From assembly GCF_000153765.1 (NCBI RefSeq), contig NZ_DS022294.1, positions 1,186,844 through 1,250,843 on the forward strand: a DNA stretch of 64,000 bases, written 5' to 3'. Positions within the stretch are counted from its first letter, which is position 1. Each line of letters opens with the position of its first letter. Of this stretch, positions 27,438 through 36,349 are shown in pieces. Position numbers and translations under genes: made by a program. Origin of the DNA: Mariprofundus ferrooxydans PV-1 (GTDB lineage: Bacteria; Pseudomonadota; Zetaproteobacteria; Mariprofundales; Mariprofundaceae). Below the pieces are notes generated by a model. The model did no database searches and was not told the DNA's origin. It saw only the letters and a program-made list of their open reading frames with translations.

Positions 27438-28136
27438 TTGGATAATGGTTATGAGCTAGATTTAAAAATGCATAACTCTAAAGGAATGGCATTTCTTAAT
27501 CGAATGCGAGCGCATAGTTTTAGCCATAACATATTTTCAATGAATCTTCATGAGATAAATGAAGGGTTAAAGTTAATAGAAAACCCTGAAATAGGTATAA
27601 GGCTTATGGCTCAGGATAACAGAGAGGCAGGAGATCAGGCATTTAGAGAAGTTAACCGTCTTTTTCATAACTTGCTAGCGTCAGCCAAAACACTAATTGA
27701 GCATACACGAATTTTTATGGATAAATATTATACAGGCACCTCTATTCATCAGGCGTATTCACAAAAGATTAGAGATGATTATGCCAACGATGAGCTATGT
27801 AGATTTATCCAAGACCTTAGAAACTATATGCTTCATCAAGGCCTTCCCCACTCAGAAATGTCACTTAGTGCGCAACGTGACGGATATATAGAGACAACCA
27901 TAAGCCTTGATGTTGAGAAATTGAAGTTATGGTCAAGATGGTCACCGAAGAGTAAACAATATCTGTTAAAGTCCGGTAAGAAAATAAAGGTCTCAACAAT
28001 CACTGGAGAATATGGTAACAAAATCAATGCGTTGAACGAATGGCTGCATACTCATTTGCATAAATATCACGAGCATGAACTTGATGAATTAAAATCAATG
28101 AGAGATGAGTACATATCAAAGTATGGAGAGGCCTAA
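27438..28136 (+). CDS. Integron-cassette protein, function unknown
   Basis: A 232-residue protein with codon use and base composition much richer in A+T than its neighbours, a sign of transfer. It is rich in His, Lys and Asn, largely helical by composition, with no signal peptide or membrane segment and no domain I recognise. The start is a TTG 9 nt after AGGAG. The TAA stop lies inside the GCCTAAC core of the following attC, the usual arrangement in gene cassettes. No integrase gene is in the window. Confidence 0.75.
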   Translation: MDNGYELDLKMHNSKGMAFLNRMRAHSFSHNIFSMNLHEINEGLKLIENPEIGIRLMAQDNREAGDQAFREVNRLFHNLLASAKTLIEHTRIFMDKYYTGTSIHQAYSQKIRDDYANDELCRFIQDLRNYMLHQGLPHSEMSLSAQRDGYIETTISLDVEKLKLWSRWSPKSKQYLLKSGKKIKVSTITGEYGNKINALNEWLHTHLHKYHEHELDELKSMRDEYISKYGEA

Positions 28137-28199
28137 CCAGTCGCTACACCGACCAAAAACCGCTGTGCGGTTTTCGTCGGGTGAGCGTGGTCGTTATGT
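28131..28199 (+). other. attC site B (integron recombination site)
   Basis: 69 nt from the R'' core GCCTAAC (28131-28137) to the R' core GTTATGT (28193-28199). L''-type AGTCGCT and L'-type GAGCGTGG boxes sit in the expected places. A hairpin pairs CCGAC with GTCGG and AAACCGC with GCGGTTTT around TGT. Size, order of boxes and the overlap with the ORF stop codon make this a convincing attC. Confidence 0.8.
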
Positions 28200-28280
28200 G
28201 CCAGAAAAAATACGGGGCCCAAAGTGAGTCATAATTTCGAAAATGACGGGGTCTGGCATGAGTTATTGAGTTGTTTCGTT

Positions 28281-28289
28281 TGTTATACT
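28281..28289 (+). promoter_or_regulatory. Extended -10 promoter for the GH100-like gene
   Basis: TGTTATACT contains TATACT (28284-28289) with an upstream TG. It would start a transcript about 205 nt before the glycosidase ATG, with the repeated element 28347-28480 in its leader. There is no strong -35. Confidence 0.5.
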
Positions 28290-28346
28290 GCCTGCAGCGC
28301 CCTGAGTGAGGCGGTTGGCACGTTGCTTTTGGGGCGTTCGATGGTC

Positions 28347-28480
28347 TAAGCTTACAACTTGCGTCCTTGCTGGTCTGGTGTGAACTATACGGATCAGCAA
28401 AGGGGGGAAGATTGATGGCGGCATGGGTAACTAAATGCACGAAACAAGATCTTCGCAGCTCAAAGGTGCAGGCATCGGCC
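28347..28480 (+). repeat. Leader-like element, copy 2 (related to 27220-27335)
   Basis: Non-coding segment related to 27220-27335. It shares CGGATCAG (28390-28397), TGCACGAAAC (28436-28445) and CTCAA (28459-28463) in the same order and near-identical spacing. TGCAC (28436-28440) can pair with GTGCA (28466-28470). It lies in the presumed 5' leader of the GH100-like gene, ending 20 nt before the ATG, so a cis-acting RNA role is conceivable. Confidence 0.5.
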
Positions 28481-28500
28481 CTGCGCGGGAGTGACCGGGT

Positions 28501-29763
28501 ATGCATAAGAATCCCGTAGAGGAAGAGGGTTACAGCAAGGCGCTGGCACTGCTTCACGCATGTGTGACGGCGGACGGATTCGTAGCCAGCCCCAGCGATC
28601 ACGACAACTACCGGCGCATCTGGGCTCGCGATGGAACGATTATTTCGCTGGCCGCACTACTCAGCGGGGATAACGAGTTGATCAAGGCGGCCCGGTGTAC
28701 CTTCGAGACGCTGGCAGAGTGGCAGGGGCCGCATGGCGAGATACCAAGCAATGTCGATACCGCCGCAGAACGGATCAGTTACGGCGGTACCACCGGCCGG
28801 GTTGATGCCGATCTCTGGTTTATTATCGGTTGCGGTGAATATTGGCTGGCAACCGGCGATGATGAATTCATCGAGCATATGCTGCCTGCTATCGAAAAGG
28901 TCCGCTTTCTGCTCGGCGCCTGGGAGTTCAATAACCGCGGACTTATTTATGTGCCGCTGACCGGCGACTGGGCTGACGAGTATCTGCATAATGGGTATGT
29001 GCTTTACGATCAGGTGTTGTATCTGCAGGCGCAACGTACACTGGCCCGCATACGGGCGGCAGCACACGATTCGCTTGACCATGCGCTCATCGAGAAAGTA
29101 AGTCGTCTGCGCCACCTCATCCGCACCAATTACTGGTTTGAGGATGGCAAAAAAACGCCTGATGATGCCTACCATGAGGTGCTCTATGAAAAGGGGCGGG
29201 CTCTTGCCCCGTCGCACGGTGCCGGACAGCACTGGATGCCATTTTTCTCACCCGGCGGTTACGGTTATCGCTTCGATGCCCTAGCCAATGTGCTGGTATC
29301 GTTGCTGGATATCTCCGATGACACCAGATGCAGCAAGGTGGATGAATATATTGCTGCGGAGGTGGTCAATGAGCAGCTGCCGTTGTTGCCCGCATTTCAC
29401 CCGGTGATCAAACCGGTGGATGAGGACTGGAAAGATCTGCATGTGATGTTTTCGTATACCTTCAAGAATAAACCTTATGAATTTCACAATGGCGGCCTGT
29501 GGCCTGTGGTGACGGGATTTTATGTGGCGGATCTTGTGCGGCGGGGGCGAATGGGTGAGGCAAACAGGTATTTGCAGGGCATATATCACGCCAATGCACT
29601 GGTGATGGAGGGCGAGGCATGGGGTTTTCCCGAGTTCGTTCACGGCAAGAACCTCACACCCGGCGGAACAAGGCATCAGGGGTGGAGTGCTGCCGCGGCC
29701 GTAATCGGGCATCATGCCCTGAAAGGGCAGTGCGTGTTCCGGGTGAACGAGGAGCAGGGGTGA
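28501..29763 (+). CDS. GH100-like (alpha/alpha)6 glycosidase
   Basis: A 420-residue protein resembling neutral/alkaline invertases and the amylo-alpha-1,6-glucosidase clan. Shared blocks are YRRIWARDG near residue 37, GRVDADLWFIIG near 100 (where GH100 carries a catalytic Asp), and the C-terminal EFHNGGLWPVVTGF. The expected activity is hydrolysis of sucrose or a related glycoside in the cytoplasm; no signal peptide is present. The substrate is inferred from family only. GGGAG precedes the ATG by about 11 nt. Confidence 0.7.
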   Translation: MHKNPVEEEGYSKALALLHACVTADGFVASPSDHDNYRRIWARDGTIISLAALLSGDNELIKAARCTFETLAEWQGPHGEIPSNVDTAAERISYGGTTGRVDADLWFIIGCGEYWLATGDDEFIEHMLPAIEKVRFLLGAWEFNNRGLIYVPLTGDWADEYLHNGYVLYDQVLYLQAQRTLARIRAAAHDSLDHALIEKVSRLRHLIRTNYWFEDGKKTPDDAYHEVLYEKGRALAPSHGAGQHWMPFFSPGGYGYRFDALANVLVSLLDISDDTRCSKVDEYIAAEVVNEQLPLLPAFHPVIKPVDEDWKDLHVMFSYTFKNKPYEFHNGGLWPVVTGFYVADLVRRGRMGEANRYLQGIYHANALVMEGEAWGFPEFVHGKNLTPGGTRHQGWSAAAAVIGHHALKGQCVFRVNEEQG

Positions 29764-30098
29764 TTCAACTTTCCCACCACTGTCAGGCAGGGTCACTTGA
29801 CAGCAACACCTAAATTCGGTTCTCTTGCTTATGCCCATATCAAAGCCTGTTTTCGGTTCCTGTTAATATGAGGCAAGGATCTTTCTGTTCAGGTATGTCT
29901 CCCGGTTTACACTGTTTGTGAGACAACGCCTTTCGCCTCTGCACGCAGCAAGGCTTAAAGGGGGCAGCTATACTGTAGAGGCTTTTGCCGAACATGCGGG
30001 AGGATGACACCTTCTGATGAGCAGACGGCCTCACGGCGCAGATGCTTATCCTCCATGCCGGTTCCCGCTTCCAGCTACTCCAATCACAGGTGCTTGAA
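29764..30098. other. Intergenic region, no gene seen
   Basis: Between the glycosidase and the MscS gene I find no credible ORF. CTATACTG with TATACT at 29969-29974 could be a -10 for the MscS gene about 125 nt downstream, but no -35 or extended -10 supports it. Confidence 0.35.
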
Positions 30099-31187
30099 AT
30101 GACACTTTATTTACAGACCGAAATTGCATCAAACAGCGTCCAGACCTGGCTCATTGCGTTAGCGATTGCGCTGGCCACGATGGTTGCAGTCGGGGTTTTC
30201 CGTTTCGTTAGTATGAAATATCTGCAAAAGCTGACCGAACATCAGGTTGCAGCATCCGTCTGGGATATTCTGCTGAAGGTAATCGGGCGGACCAGTTGGC
30301 TCTTCATTTTTATACTGGCCCTGTTCATCGGCTCGCTGGTTGTTGAGTTGCCTGAAACCGCACGCAGGGTTCTGGACTCCATCACCATCATCTCCCTGCT
30401 CATACAGGCCGGCCTGTGGGCATCGCTGGCGCTGCAGCAGTCCATTGATCAATACCGGGAACATAAAATATCCGAGGATCCCGCCAGCGTCACAACCCTC
30501 AACGTACTGAGCTTTATCGGCAAGGTCATGTTATGGGCTGTTGTTTTGCTGCTGGTGTTGGACAATCTGGGCATCAATATCACCGCACTGGTTGCAGGTC
30601 TGGGCGTTGGCGGTATCGCCATTGCACTGGCCGTTCAGACCATATTGGGCGATCTGCTTTCATCATTATCAATCGTACTTGATAAACCCTTTGTCATTGG
30701 TGACTTCCTGGTTGTCGGTGACCTGCTCGGCTCGGTTGAACACGTCGGGCTGAAAACAACCAGGCTGCGCAGTCTTTCGGGCGAGCAGCTGGTATTCTCC
30801 AACTCCGATCTGTTAAACAGCCGCATCCGAAACTACGGCCGTATGTATGAACGCCGCGTACTATTCAGCATCGGTGTTACCTACCAGACCCCGCGTGAGA
30901 AGCTGATCAAGATCCCCGAGATCATCCGCGAGGCAGTGACCGGGCAGGAGAAGACGCGCTTTGATCGCTCGAACTTCAAGGAGTACGGTAATTTTTCACT
31001 GAATTTCGAATCGGTCTATTATGTGCTTGGACCGGATTACAATGAATATATGAATATTCAGGAGTCGATCAATCTGCACATCCATGAGGCTTTTGAGAAT
31101 GAAGGTATCGAATTTGCCTATCCGACGCAGACCCTGCTCGTACAACAGCAGTCCCCGGCCGGAGATCATCAAGCGGCCCCTGAGTGA
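30099..31187 (+). CDS. MscS-family mechanosensitive ion channel
   Basis: A 362-residue inner-membrane channel that releases solutes on hypo-osmotic shock. There are about four to five hydrophobic helices in the first 170 residues. The Gly/Ala-rich pore helix ALVAGLGVGGIAIALAVQ follows, then the beta domain starting IVLDKPFVIGDFLVV. The start at 30099 gives a hydrophobic first helix after a short polar tail. It has more N-terminal helices than E. coli MscS. Confidence 0.9.
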   Translation: MTLYLQTEIASNSVQTWLIALAIALATMVAVGVFRFVSMKYLQKLTEHQVAASVWDILLKVIGRTSWLFIFILALFIGSLVVELPETARRVLDSITIISLLIQAGLWASLALQQSIDQYREHKISEDPASVTTLNVLSFIGKVMLWAVVLLLVLDNLGINITALVAGLGVGGIAIALAVQTILGDLLSSLSIVLDKPFVIGDFLVVGDLLGSVEHVGLKTTRLRSLSGEQLVFSNSDLLNSRIRNYGRMYERRVLFSIGVTYQTPREKLIKIPEIIREAVTGQEKTRFDRSNFKEYGNFSLNFESVYYVLGPDYNEYMNIQESINLHIHEAFENEGIEFAYPTQTLLVQQQSPAGDHQAAPE

Positions 31188-31295
31188 TTCAAGCCCCGCC
31201 ATTCTCAGCCGATAGGTATCGGTGGCATGATCGTAGAACAGCTGGATTTTCCCGCGTATAAAACGGTGAGCCGTCAAATCAAAGGTGGGATAGGT

Positions 31296-32126
31296 ATGGG
31301 TGACAAAGAGAAGAAGCCGAAATATCAGAAAGGGCTGTTGGAAAAAGCGGTTGTAGAGAGTGTGCAAATCACCCGTTACGCCGTGAAAGGGAAGCATGAG
31401 AACAAGCACAAGGTTGTGTTAAGTACCGATGGTGAGATCGCCTTTGTCGAGAAGGGAGTGACGAATTGGAAGCTTGATCTGACGGCGAAAAAGGCCATTA
31501 CGCTGAGCCGGACCGATACTCCGCATGTGGCGGTGAAAGCCCGCTGGTATACAACGCAGGAGGCACTGGAGAAGGGGATCGAGGTGGTGTATGGCGGCAG
31601 CGCCAATACATTCGGCAGTCTGGGCGCACTGCTGGTGCCCGATGGCTTTAACATCCCGACGGTGATGGCTACGGCCGAGAATGTTAAACATTACGATTTG
31701 CAGTTGATCGCCAGTGGAGAGGATTTCGCTATCTCGACCGATCAGTTTCAGATTGCCATGATGAAATATGATTATAGTGGGGACTACAAAAAGGATTTCC
31801 TGATGCAGAAGTATGGTGGCGGAGGTGTGTTTGTTGAGACGCACAACTTCCCCCATATTCATATCCCTCTGAATGAAGAGTGCGGCGGTTATATCGTCAT
31901 CGGTAAACAGGTTACAGCAGGTCTTTTCAATTTTACTGCCTTTCAGATTCCCTACGGTTTTGCGCTCTATACCCCCTCATATACTATCCATGGCGATGGT
32001 ACTCTGGTCGGCGAATATGGATTCACCGTGGCCGACTCAGCGATGGCTCATGCCGATACCGTATTAATTTACAACAAGGAGCGGTTGAGCATGGCGCGTA
32101 ATGTTGTACCGAACTGGAAGGCATGA
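31296..32126 (+). CDS. Conserved-looking hypothetical protein, cupin-like C-terminal half
   Basis: A 276-residue soluble protein with no signal peptide. The N-terminal 30 residues are very basic. The remainder is beta-rich and contains FPHIHIPL near residue 190 and YTIHGDGTLVGEY near 235, a His-rich beta pattern reminiscent of cupins, but I cannot assign a family. The ATG at 31296 is preferred to an in-frame one 69 nt earlier because the longer N-terminus is not protein-like. Confidence 0.7.
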   Translation: MGDKEKKPKYQKGLLEKAVVESVQITRYAVKGKHENKHKVVLSTDGEIAFVEKGVTNWKLDLTAKKAITLSRTDTPHVAVKARWYTTQEALEKGIEVVYGGSANTFGSLGALLVPDGFNIPTVMATAENVKHYDLQLIASGEDFAISTDQFQIAMMKYDYSGDYKKDFLMQKYGGGGVFVETHNFPHIHIPLNEECGGYIVIGKQVTAGLFNFTAFQIPYGFALYTPSYTIHGDGTLVGEYGFTVADSAMAHADTVLIYNKERLSMARNVVPNWKA

Positions 32127-32397
32127 GTGATTGAGTGATTCGCTGTGCTACCCGGGTCATGCACCAACTGCGAGATGGCTACGGGTTCAGAGAGCACAGT
32201 GGTTTCTTTGTTATTGCCAGTCAGGTGAGGTTAGGCGCGTAGAGTTCGGTGCCGGATTTCAGCAGAGCTTGAATGATCGGTGGCAGGTCTTGAGCCTTGA
32301 ATCTACCTCAGCGTGTGGGATGTTTCGCAAAGTGTGATTTTGGGCACTGTCGTGCCTTAAAGGAGCCGCTTGAATTGTCTCCATGACGGAGGCAATG

Positions 32398-32688
32398 ATG
32401 AAAAAGACGATTATTACTGTGACTGCTCTAATGGTTCTGATGGCTTCACCGGCGCTGGTATCAGCTGCGGAGGCGACTGCCGGGGATAAAGCCAAGGCCG
32501 GTATAAGCAGTGCTGTTGACTGGACTGTTTCAGCATCTAAAAAGCTATGGAGCTCCACAAAGCATGGCGCTAAAGAGCTCAAGTCCTGGGCCGATGAGAA
32601 CGAAAAAAACAAAAAACCGGCTAAATGGGCCCGAGTCAAAACTGATAAAGGCTGGAGAATAGTTAGAGTGGATAAAGCTGGTACCTGA
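32398..32688 (+). CDS. Small secreted basic protein
   Basis: A 96-residue precursor with a textbook signal peptide (MKKT..., hydrophobic core, cleavage after VSAAE or similar near residue 22). The mature part is about 70 residues, rich in Lys, Ala and Trp, probably an amphipathic helix followed by a basic tail. No family is recognised. GGAGG lies five bases before the second of two adjacent ATGs, fixing the start at 32398. Confidence 0.65.
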   Translation: MKKTIITVTALMVLMASPALVSAAEATAGDKAKAGISSAVDWTVSASKKLWSSTKHGAKELKSWADENEKNKKPAKWARVKTDKGWRIVRVDKAGT

Positions 32689-32735
32689 TCTGAGCAAAGC
32701 TGCTCTATCCTCATCGGGTAGGGCCCGGCTGACAG

Positions 32736-33263
32736 CTACGAAGAGGCAGACCACAGCGGATTTTTCGTTATTTCCAGCCAGGTGAGATAGGCGCGCAGGT
32801 CGAACTCCAGTTGGTGATAGTTCGGCTCCATATTACAGCAGAGCTTGTAAAAGGCCTTGTCATGTTCGCTCTCTTTCATGTGGGCCAGTTCGTGAACCAC
32901 AATCATGCGCAAAAATTCGGGCGGCATATCTTTAAACATGGTTGCCACGTGAATCTCGCGTTTACGCTTGAGTTTGGCGCCATGCACCTGTGATTTGCTG
33001 GTATGGATGCCGAGCGCATTGCGGGTGAGGTGCAGCGTACTGTCGAAAGCCACTCTGTTGATCAGCCCTGCATTGCGCATATAGCTCTGTTTGAGCTCCA
33101 TCACATAATCATAGAGCGCCTTGTCGCTGCGGATCGCATGCTGATGCGGATACTTGTGCAGTAACCAGTCGGCCAGGTGTCCCTGCTCGATCATCTGTTT
33201 GATTTTATCTGTCAGCTCAGGCGGATAGCCGGCCAGATAGTTCGGTGCTGATTTGGGGCGCAT
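32736..33263 (-). CDS. YgjP-like zinc metalloprotease (M48-related)
   Basis: A 175-residue protein with HELAH at residues 124-128 and H134 as probable zinc ligands, in the YgjP/WLM-type VVHELAHMKE...H arrangement. No signal peptide or membrane helix, so it is cytoplasmic. YgjP-type members are often described as M48-like peptidases of unknown target. The start is the ATG of a GTGATG pair. Confidence 0.82.
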   Translation of the reverse strand: MRPKSAPNYLAGYPPELTDKIKQMIEQGHLADWLLHKYPHQHAIRSDKALYDYVMELKQSYMRNAGLINRVAFDSTLHLTRNALGIHTSKSQVHGAKLKRKREIHVATMFKDMPPEFLRMIVVHELAHMKESEHDKAFYKLCCNMEPNYHQLEFDLRAYLTWLEITKNPLWSASS

Positions 33264-33491
33264 CACCGCAAGCTAGTCGTTTATCAGGTCTGCAACCATG
33301 CAGGAATGGGCAGCCTGTGGTCTGCCGGCTCAGGCCGGGGGCAACGCTTCTCCATCCGTTGTGCATTCCTGTTTATGGACTATCCTCTCGGTGATGCAGC
33401 AAAGAGGTTTCATATCATGCGTTGCCCTGTTTCTGAGCAACAGGATTTCGGTCGGGCGGTCTGATGCAAACATGAAAACAGTCGAAACTGC

Positions 33492-34820
33492 ATGAGTACA
33501 TCCGGCAAAGAGAAGCTGGGCTACTGGGAAGTCACTGCAATAGGCATCGGCGGCATGGTCGGGGGCGGTATTTTTGCCGTACTTGGTCTGGCCGTGGAGT
33601 TAACCAGGGGCGGTGCACCGGTAGCATTTCTGATTGCAGGGCTGGTTGCGCTTGTGACCTCCTACTCTTACGCACGACTATCCGTAACGTATCTGAGTCA
33701 GGGCGGGACAGCAGCCTTTCTGGATCGGGCGTTCGGCTCGGGGCTGTTGACGGGCAGTGCGAATATCCTGCTCTGGATTAGTTACATCGTTATGTTATCG
33801 CTCTATGCCTATGCCTTTGGCAGTTATGGCGCATCCTTTTTTCCGCCGGACTCACAGCTGGTCTGGAAACACATTCTGATCACCGGCAGTGTCGCAGGCA
33901 TTACCGGGTTGAACCTGTTGAACGCCAGGCTGATTGGCGAGTGGGAAGACGGGATTGTACTGCTTAAGCTGGTGATTCTGTCGCTTTTTATCGGGGTTGG
34001 TATCTGGGGCGTTGATACAAGCAGGCTGGCTCCGGCAGCCTGGTCGGCCCCTGTGCCCCTGATTGCGGGCGGTATGATCATCTTTCTTGCTTATGAGGGG
34101 TTCGAGTTGATTGCCAATACCGCGCAGGATGTGCGCGACGCGTCCAACACATTGCCCCGGGCATTCTATTCAAGCGTTGGTTTCGTGGTTGTGCTCTATG
34201 TCCTTGTGGCGATCGTTACAGCGGGAACGCTGCCTGTTGATACAATTGTAGCTGCCAAGGACTATGCCCTGGCTGAAGCTGCCCGCCCCTCCCTCGGCCA
34301 GACTGGATTTGTTCTGATCGCCATTGCAGCACTGCTTTCAACGGCTTCGGCTATCAATGCCACCCTTTATGGTGCAGCCCGATTGAGTTATGTCATCGCA
34401 AAAGATGGAGAGCTTCCACGCTCACTGGAGAAAAAGGTCTGGGGCAAGCCGATAGAGGGACTGTTGATCACAGCAGGACTGACTCTGTTCATCGCCAATA
34501 TGGCCGACCTCTCCAGCATGTCGATTATGGGCAGTGCCGGCTTCCTGATCATTTTTGCTGCTGTTAATGCTGCGAATGTGATGCTGGCAGAGGATACACA
34601 GAGCAGGCGTTCAATCTCGCTGGTCGGAGTCGTGCTATGCCTGTTCGCATTGGGAAGCCTGATCTGGCAGACCGCAAACAGCTCACCCGAACAGCTGTGG
34701 TTTCTGTTCGCAATGGCAGGAGCCGCCTTCCTGATTGAAGTCACATTCAGGGTGGTTACCGGACGAAAAATGAACCTTTCAGGGGATAAGCAACAAGGTG
34801 AAAATGCCGCCGGCCCCTGA
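33492..34820 (+). CDS. APC-superfamily amino-acid/polyamine permease
   Basis: A 442-residue inner-membrane protein with about twelve hydrophobic helices. TM1 carries the broken-helix motif GIGGMVGGGIFAVLG typical of APC transporters, and EGFELIANTAQDV lies in the TM6-TM7 region. Substrate (amino acid, polyamine or other amine) is not decidable. It is convergent with the tauE gene; an inverted repeat lies between them. Confidence 0.85.
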   Translation: MSTSGKEKLGYWEVTAIGIGGMVGGGIFAVLGLAVELTRGGAPVAFLIAGLVALVTSYSYARLSVTYLSQGGTAAFLDRAFGSGLLTGSANILLWISYIVMLSLYAYAFGSYGASFFPPDSQLVWKHILITGSVAGITGLNLLNARLIGEWEDGIVLLKLVILSLFIGVGIWGVDTSRLAPAAWSAPVPLIAGGMIIFLAYEGFELIANTAQDVRDASNTLPRAFYSSVGFVVVLYVLVAIVTAGTLPVDTIVAAKDYALAEAARPSLGQTGFVLIAIAALLSTASAINATLYGAARLSYVIAKDGELPRSLEKKVWGKPIEGLLITAGLTLFIANMADLSSMSIMGSAGFLIIFAAVNAANVMLAEDTQSRRSISLVGVVLCLFALGSLIWQTANSSPEQLWFLFAMAGAAFLIEVTFRVVTGRKMNLSGDKQQGENAAGP

Positions 34821-34822
34821 AT

Positions 34823-34846
34823 CCGGCAAGCATGCTTATATGCCGG
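34823..34846. terminator. Inverted repeat between convergent genes
   Basis: CCGGCA (34823-34828) and TGCCGG (34841-34846) bracket AGCATGCT, another inverted repeat. The hairpin lies between the APC and TauE stop codons and may end both transcripts, although no T tract follows on either side. Confidence 0.35.
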
Positions 34847-35593
34847 TTATGTGACGCTCAGACTCTGCCAGGCGATAAAGCCGCCGAGAAATATCAGCAG
34901 AATGGCAAAACCTTTCTGCAGCCGGGCCGCAGGCAGGCGCTTGAGCAGGATGCCGCCGATGATGCTGCCCACGGCTGCTATCAGGGCAACGCTCAGGGTC
35001 AGGCCGATATCAATATGCACCGATTCAACTGTTGAGTAACTGATAATGCCGCCCGCGGCATTGGCGATAATAATCATCAGTGAGTGGCCGACGGCTGTCG
35101 GAAAGTGACCGATACCGAGAAAAATCAGTGCCGGGACCAGCAGGAAACCGCCACCGACGCCGAGCATGCCGGTGAGCAGGCCTATGGCAAAGCCTGCCAG
35201 CACGGCAGGAATGTAACGAAACGTACTAACCTTGTTTTCCAGTCGCACAAAGCCGGTCCAAACCGCGACAGTAAGAATCAGTATGGCGAGGATGGCCAAC
35301 TGCAGGCTTTCGGACATGCCTGCCCCGATACGGGCCCCGCTGGCGCTGCCGGCAATGCCGGTTGCTCCCAGAATGATCAGCAGACGGTACTGCAGCTGTT
35401 TCCATACCTGCTGGTGAATGGCGGCTGTCAGCGAGACCAGACTAACGACCCACAGGCTCATGGGTACGGCTTCCTTGACGCTCATGTCTCCGACCATCAT
35501 CAGGGCAGGCACGGTTAACATGCCGCCACCTGCGCCAAAGAGGCCGAGGATCAGCCCGATCAGCAGGGCGGCCGGGATCAAGCCGAAGCTCAT
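34847..35593 (-). CDS. TauE/SafE-family sulfite/anion exporter
   Basis: A 248-residue inner-membrane protein with eight hydrophobic helices in two repeats. The conserved GLFGAGGGMLTVPAL near residue 18 and GMLGVGGGFLLVPALI near 142 are the repeated signature. The family exports sulfite, sulfoacetate and similar anions. Its start overlaps the stop of the persulfide dioxygenase gene, so the pair is translationally coupled and sulfite is the likely cargo. Confidence 0.88.
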   Translation of the reverse strand: MSFGLIPAALLIGLILGLFGAGGGMLTVPALMMVGDMSVKEAVPMSLWVVSLVSLTAAIHQQVWKQLQYRLLIILGATGIAGSASGARIGAGMSESLQLAILAILILTVAVWTGFVRLENKVSTFRYIPAVLAGFAIGLLTGMLGVGGGFLLVPALIFLGIGHFPTAVGHSLMIIIANAAGGIISYSTVESVHIDIGLTLSVALIAAVGSIIGGILLKRLPAARLQKGFAILLIFLGGFIAWQSLSVT

Positions 35594-36273
35594 CAGGTTT
35601 TGCCGCAGGCCAGGTTAGCCGGCACCGCTTCGTGAATGCGTTTCGGATCGGCCAGATCCAGCTGCTGCATAAAGGTGATAAACTCATCCTTTGCCAGATT
35701 CATGCGTGGGTTCCACTGCTTCTCTTCACCGATGGTGGTGCATGTCATGCCCTTATAATCATGGCCGGGATAGACCAGTGTATCCGCAGGCATGGTGAAC
35801 AGTTTGTTGGAGATCGAATCGTAGAGCGTGCCGGCATCACCCTGTTGAAAGTCCGTGCGCCCGCAGCCGCGGATCAGCAGTGCATCACCGGTCATGACCC
35901 GCGACTCACAGACGAAACTCAGGCAACCATCGGTATGGCCCGGTGTCTCCAGAACGCGGATCTCATGGCGGCCGAAACGGAACTGATCAGCTTCAGCCAG
36001 CTGCAGATCCGCACATGCCACATTGCCGTGTTTTGATACGCCGGATGTGCAGCCCAAACGCTCGCGCAAGGCGCCGGTCGCCGTGATATGATCCGCATGT
36101 ACATGGGTGTCAAAGGCATAGGATAGCCTGAGGCCCAACTCCCGGATCAATTGAATATCCCGCTCCAGCTGCGTGTCCACCGGATCGATGATGATCGCTT
36201 CTCCTGTTGCCTGATCGGCAAGCAGGTAGGTGTAGGTTGATGTGTCCCTGTCGAAAAGCTGTCGAAAAAGCAT
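35593..36273 (-). CDS. ETHE1-like persulfide (sulfur) dioxygenase
   Basis: A 226-residue metallo-beta-lactamase-fold non-haem iron enzyme. Metal and fold residues are H57, H59, D61, H62 in THVHADH, H113 in PGHTDG, and D130 in TGDALLIRG; the block GCGRTDFQQGD is specific to persulfide dioxygenases over glyoxalase II. It converts glutathione persulfide plus O2 to sulfite and glutathione. The downstream coupled TauE exporter would remove sulfite. Confidence 0.9.
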   Translation of the reverse strand: MLFRQLFDRDTSTYTYLLADQATGEAIIIDPVDTQLERDIQLIRELGLRLSYAFDTHVHADHITATGALRERLGCTSGVSKHGNVACADLQLAEADQFRFGRHEIRVLETPGHTDGCLSFVCESRVMTGDALLIRGCGRTDFQQGDAGTLYDSISNKLFTMPADTLVYPGHDYKGMTCTTIGEEKQWNPRMNLAKDEFITFMQQLDLADPKRIHEAVPANLACGKT

Positions 36274-36349
36274 AAGTCACTCCTTTTGCCGGAATGTGCT
36301 TACTATAGATGAAGAGCCTCTGCCCGCCCAGACAGTCGTTAGGTCTTGC

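Noticed and set aside
27107-28500. Transposon or insertion sequence around the AT-rich gene
   Set aside because: No transposase, terminal inverted repeats or target duplication; attC boxes explain the borders better.
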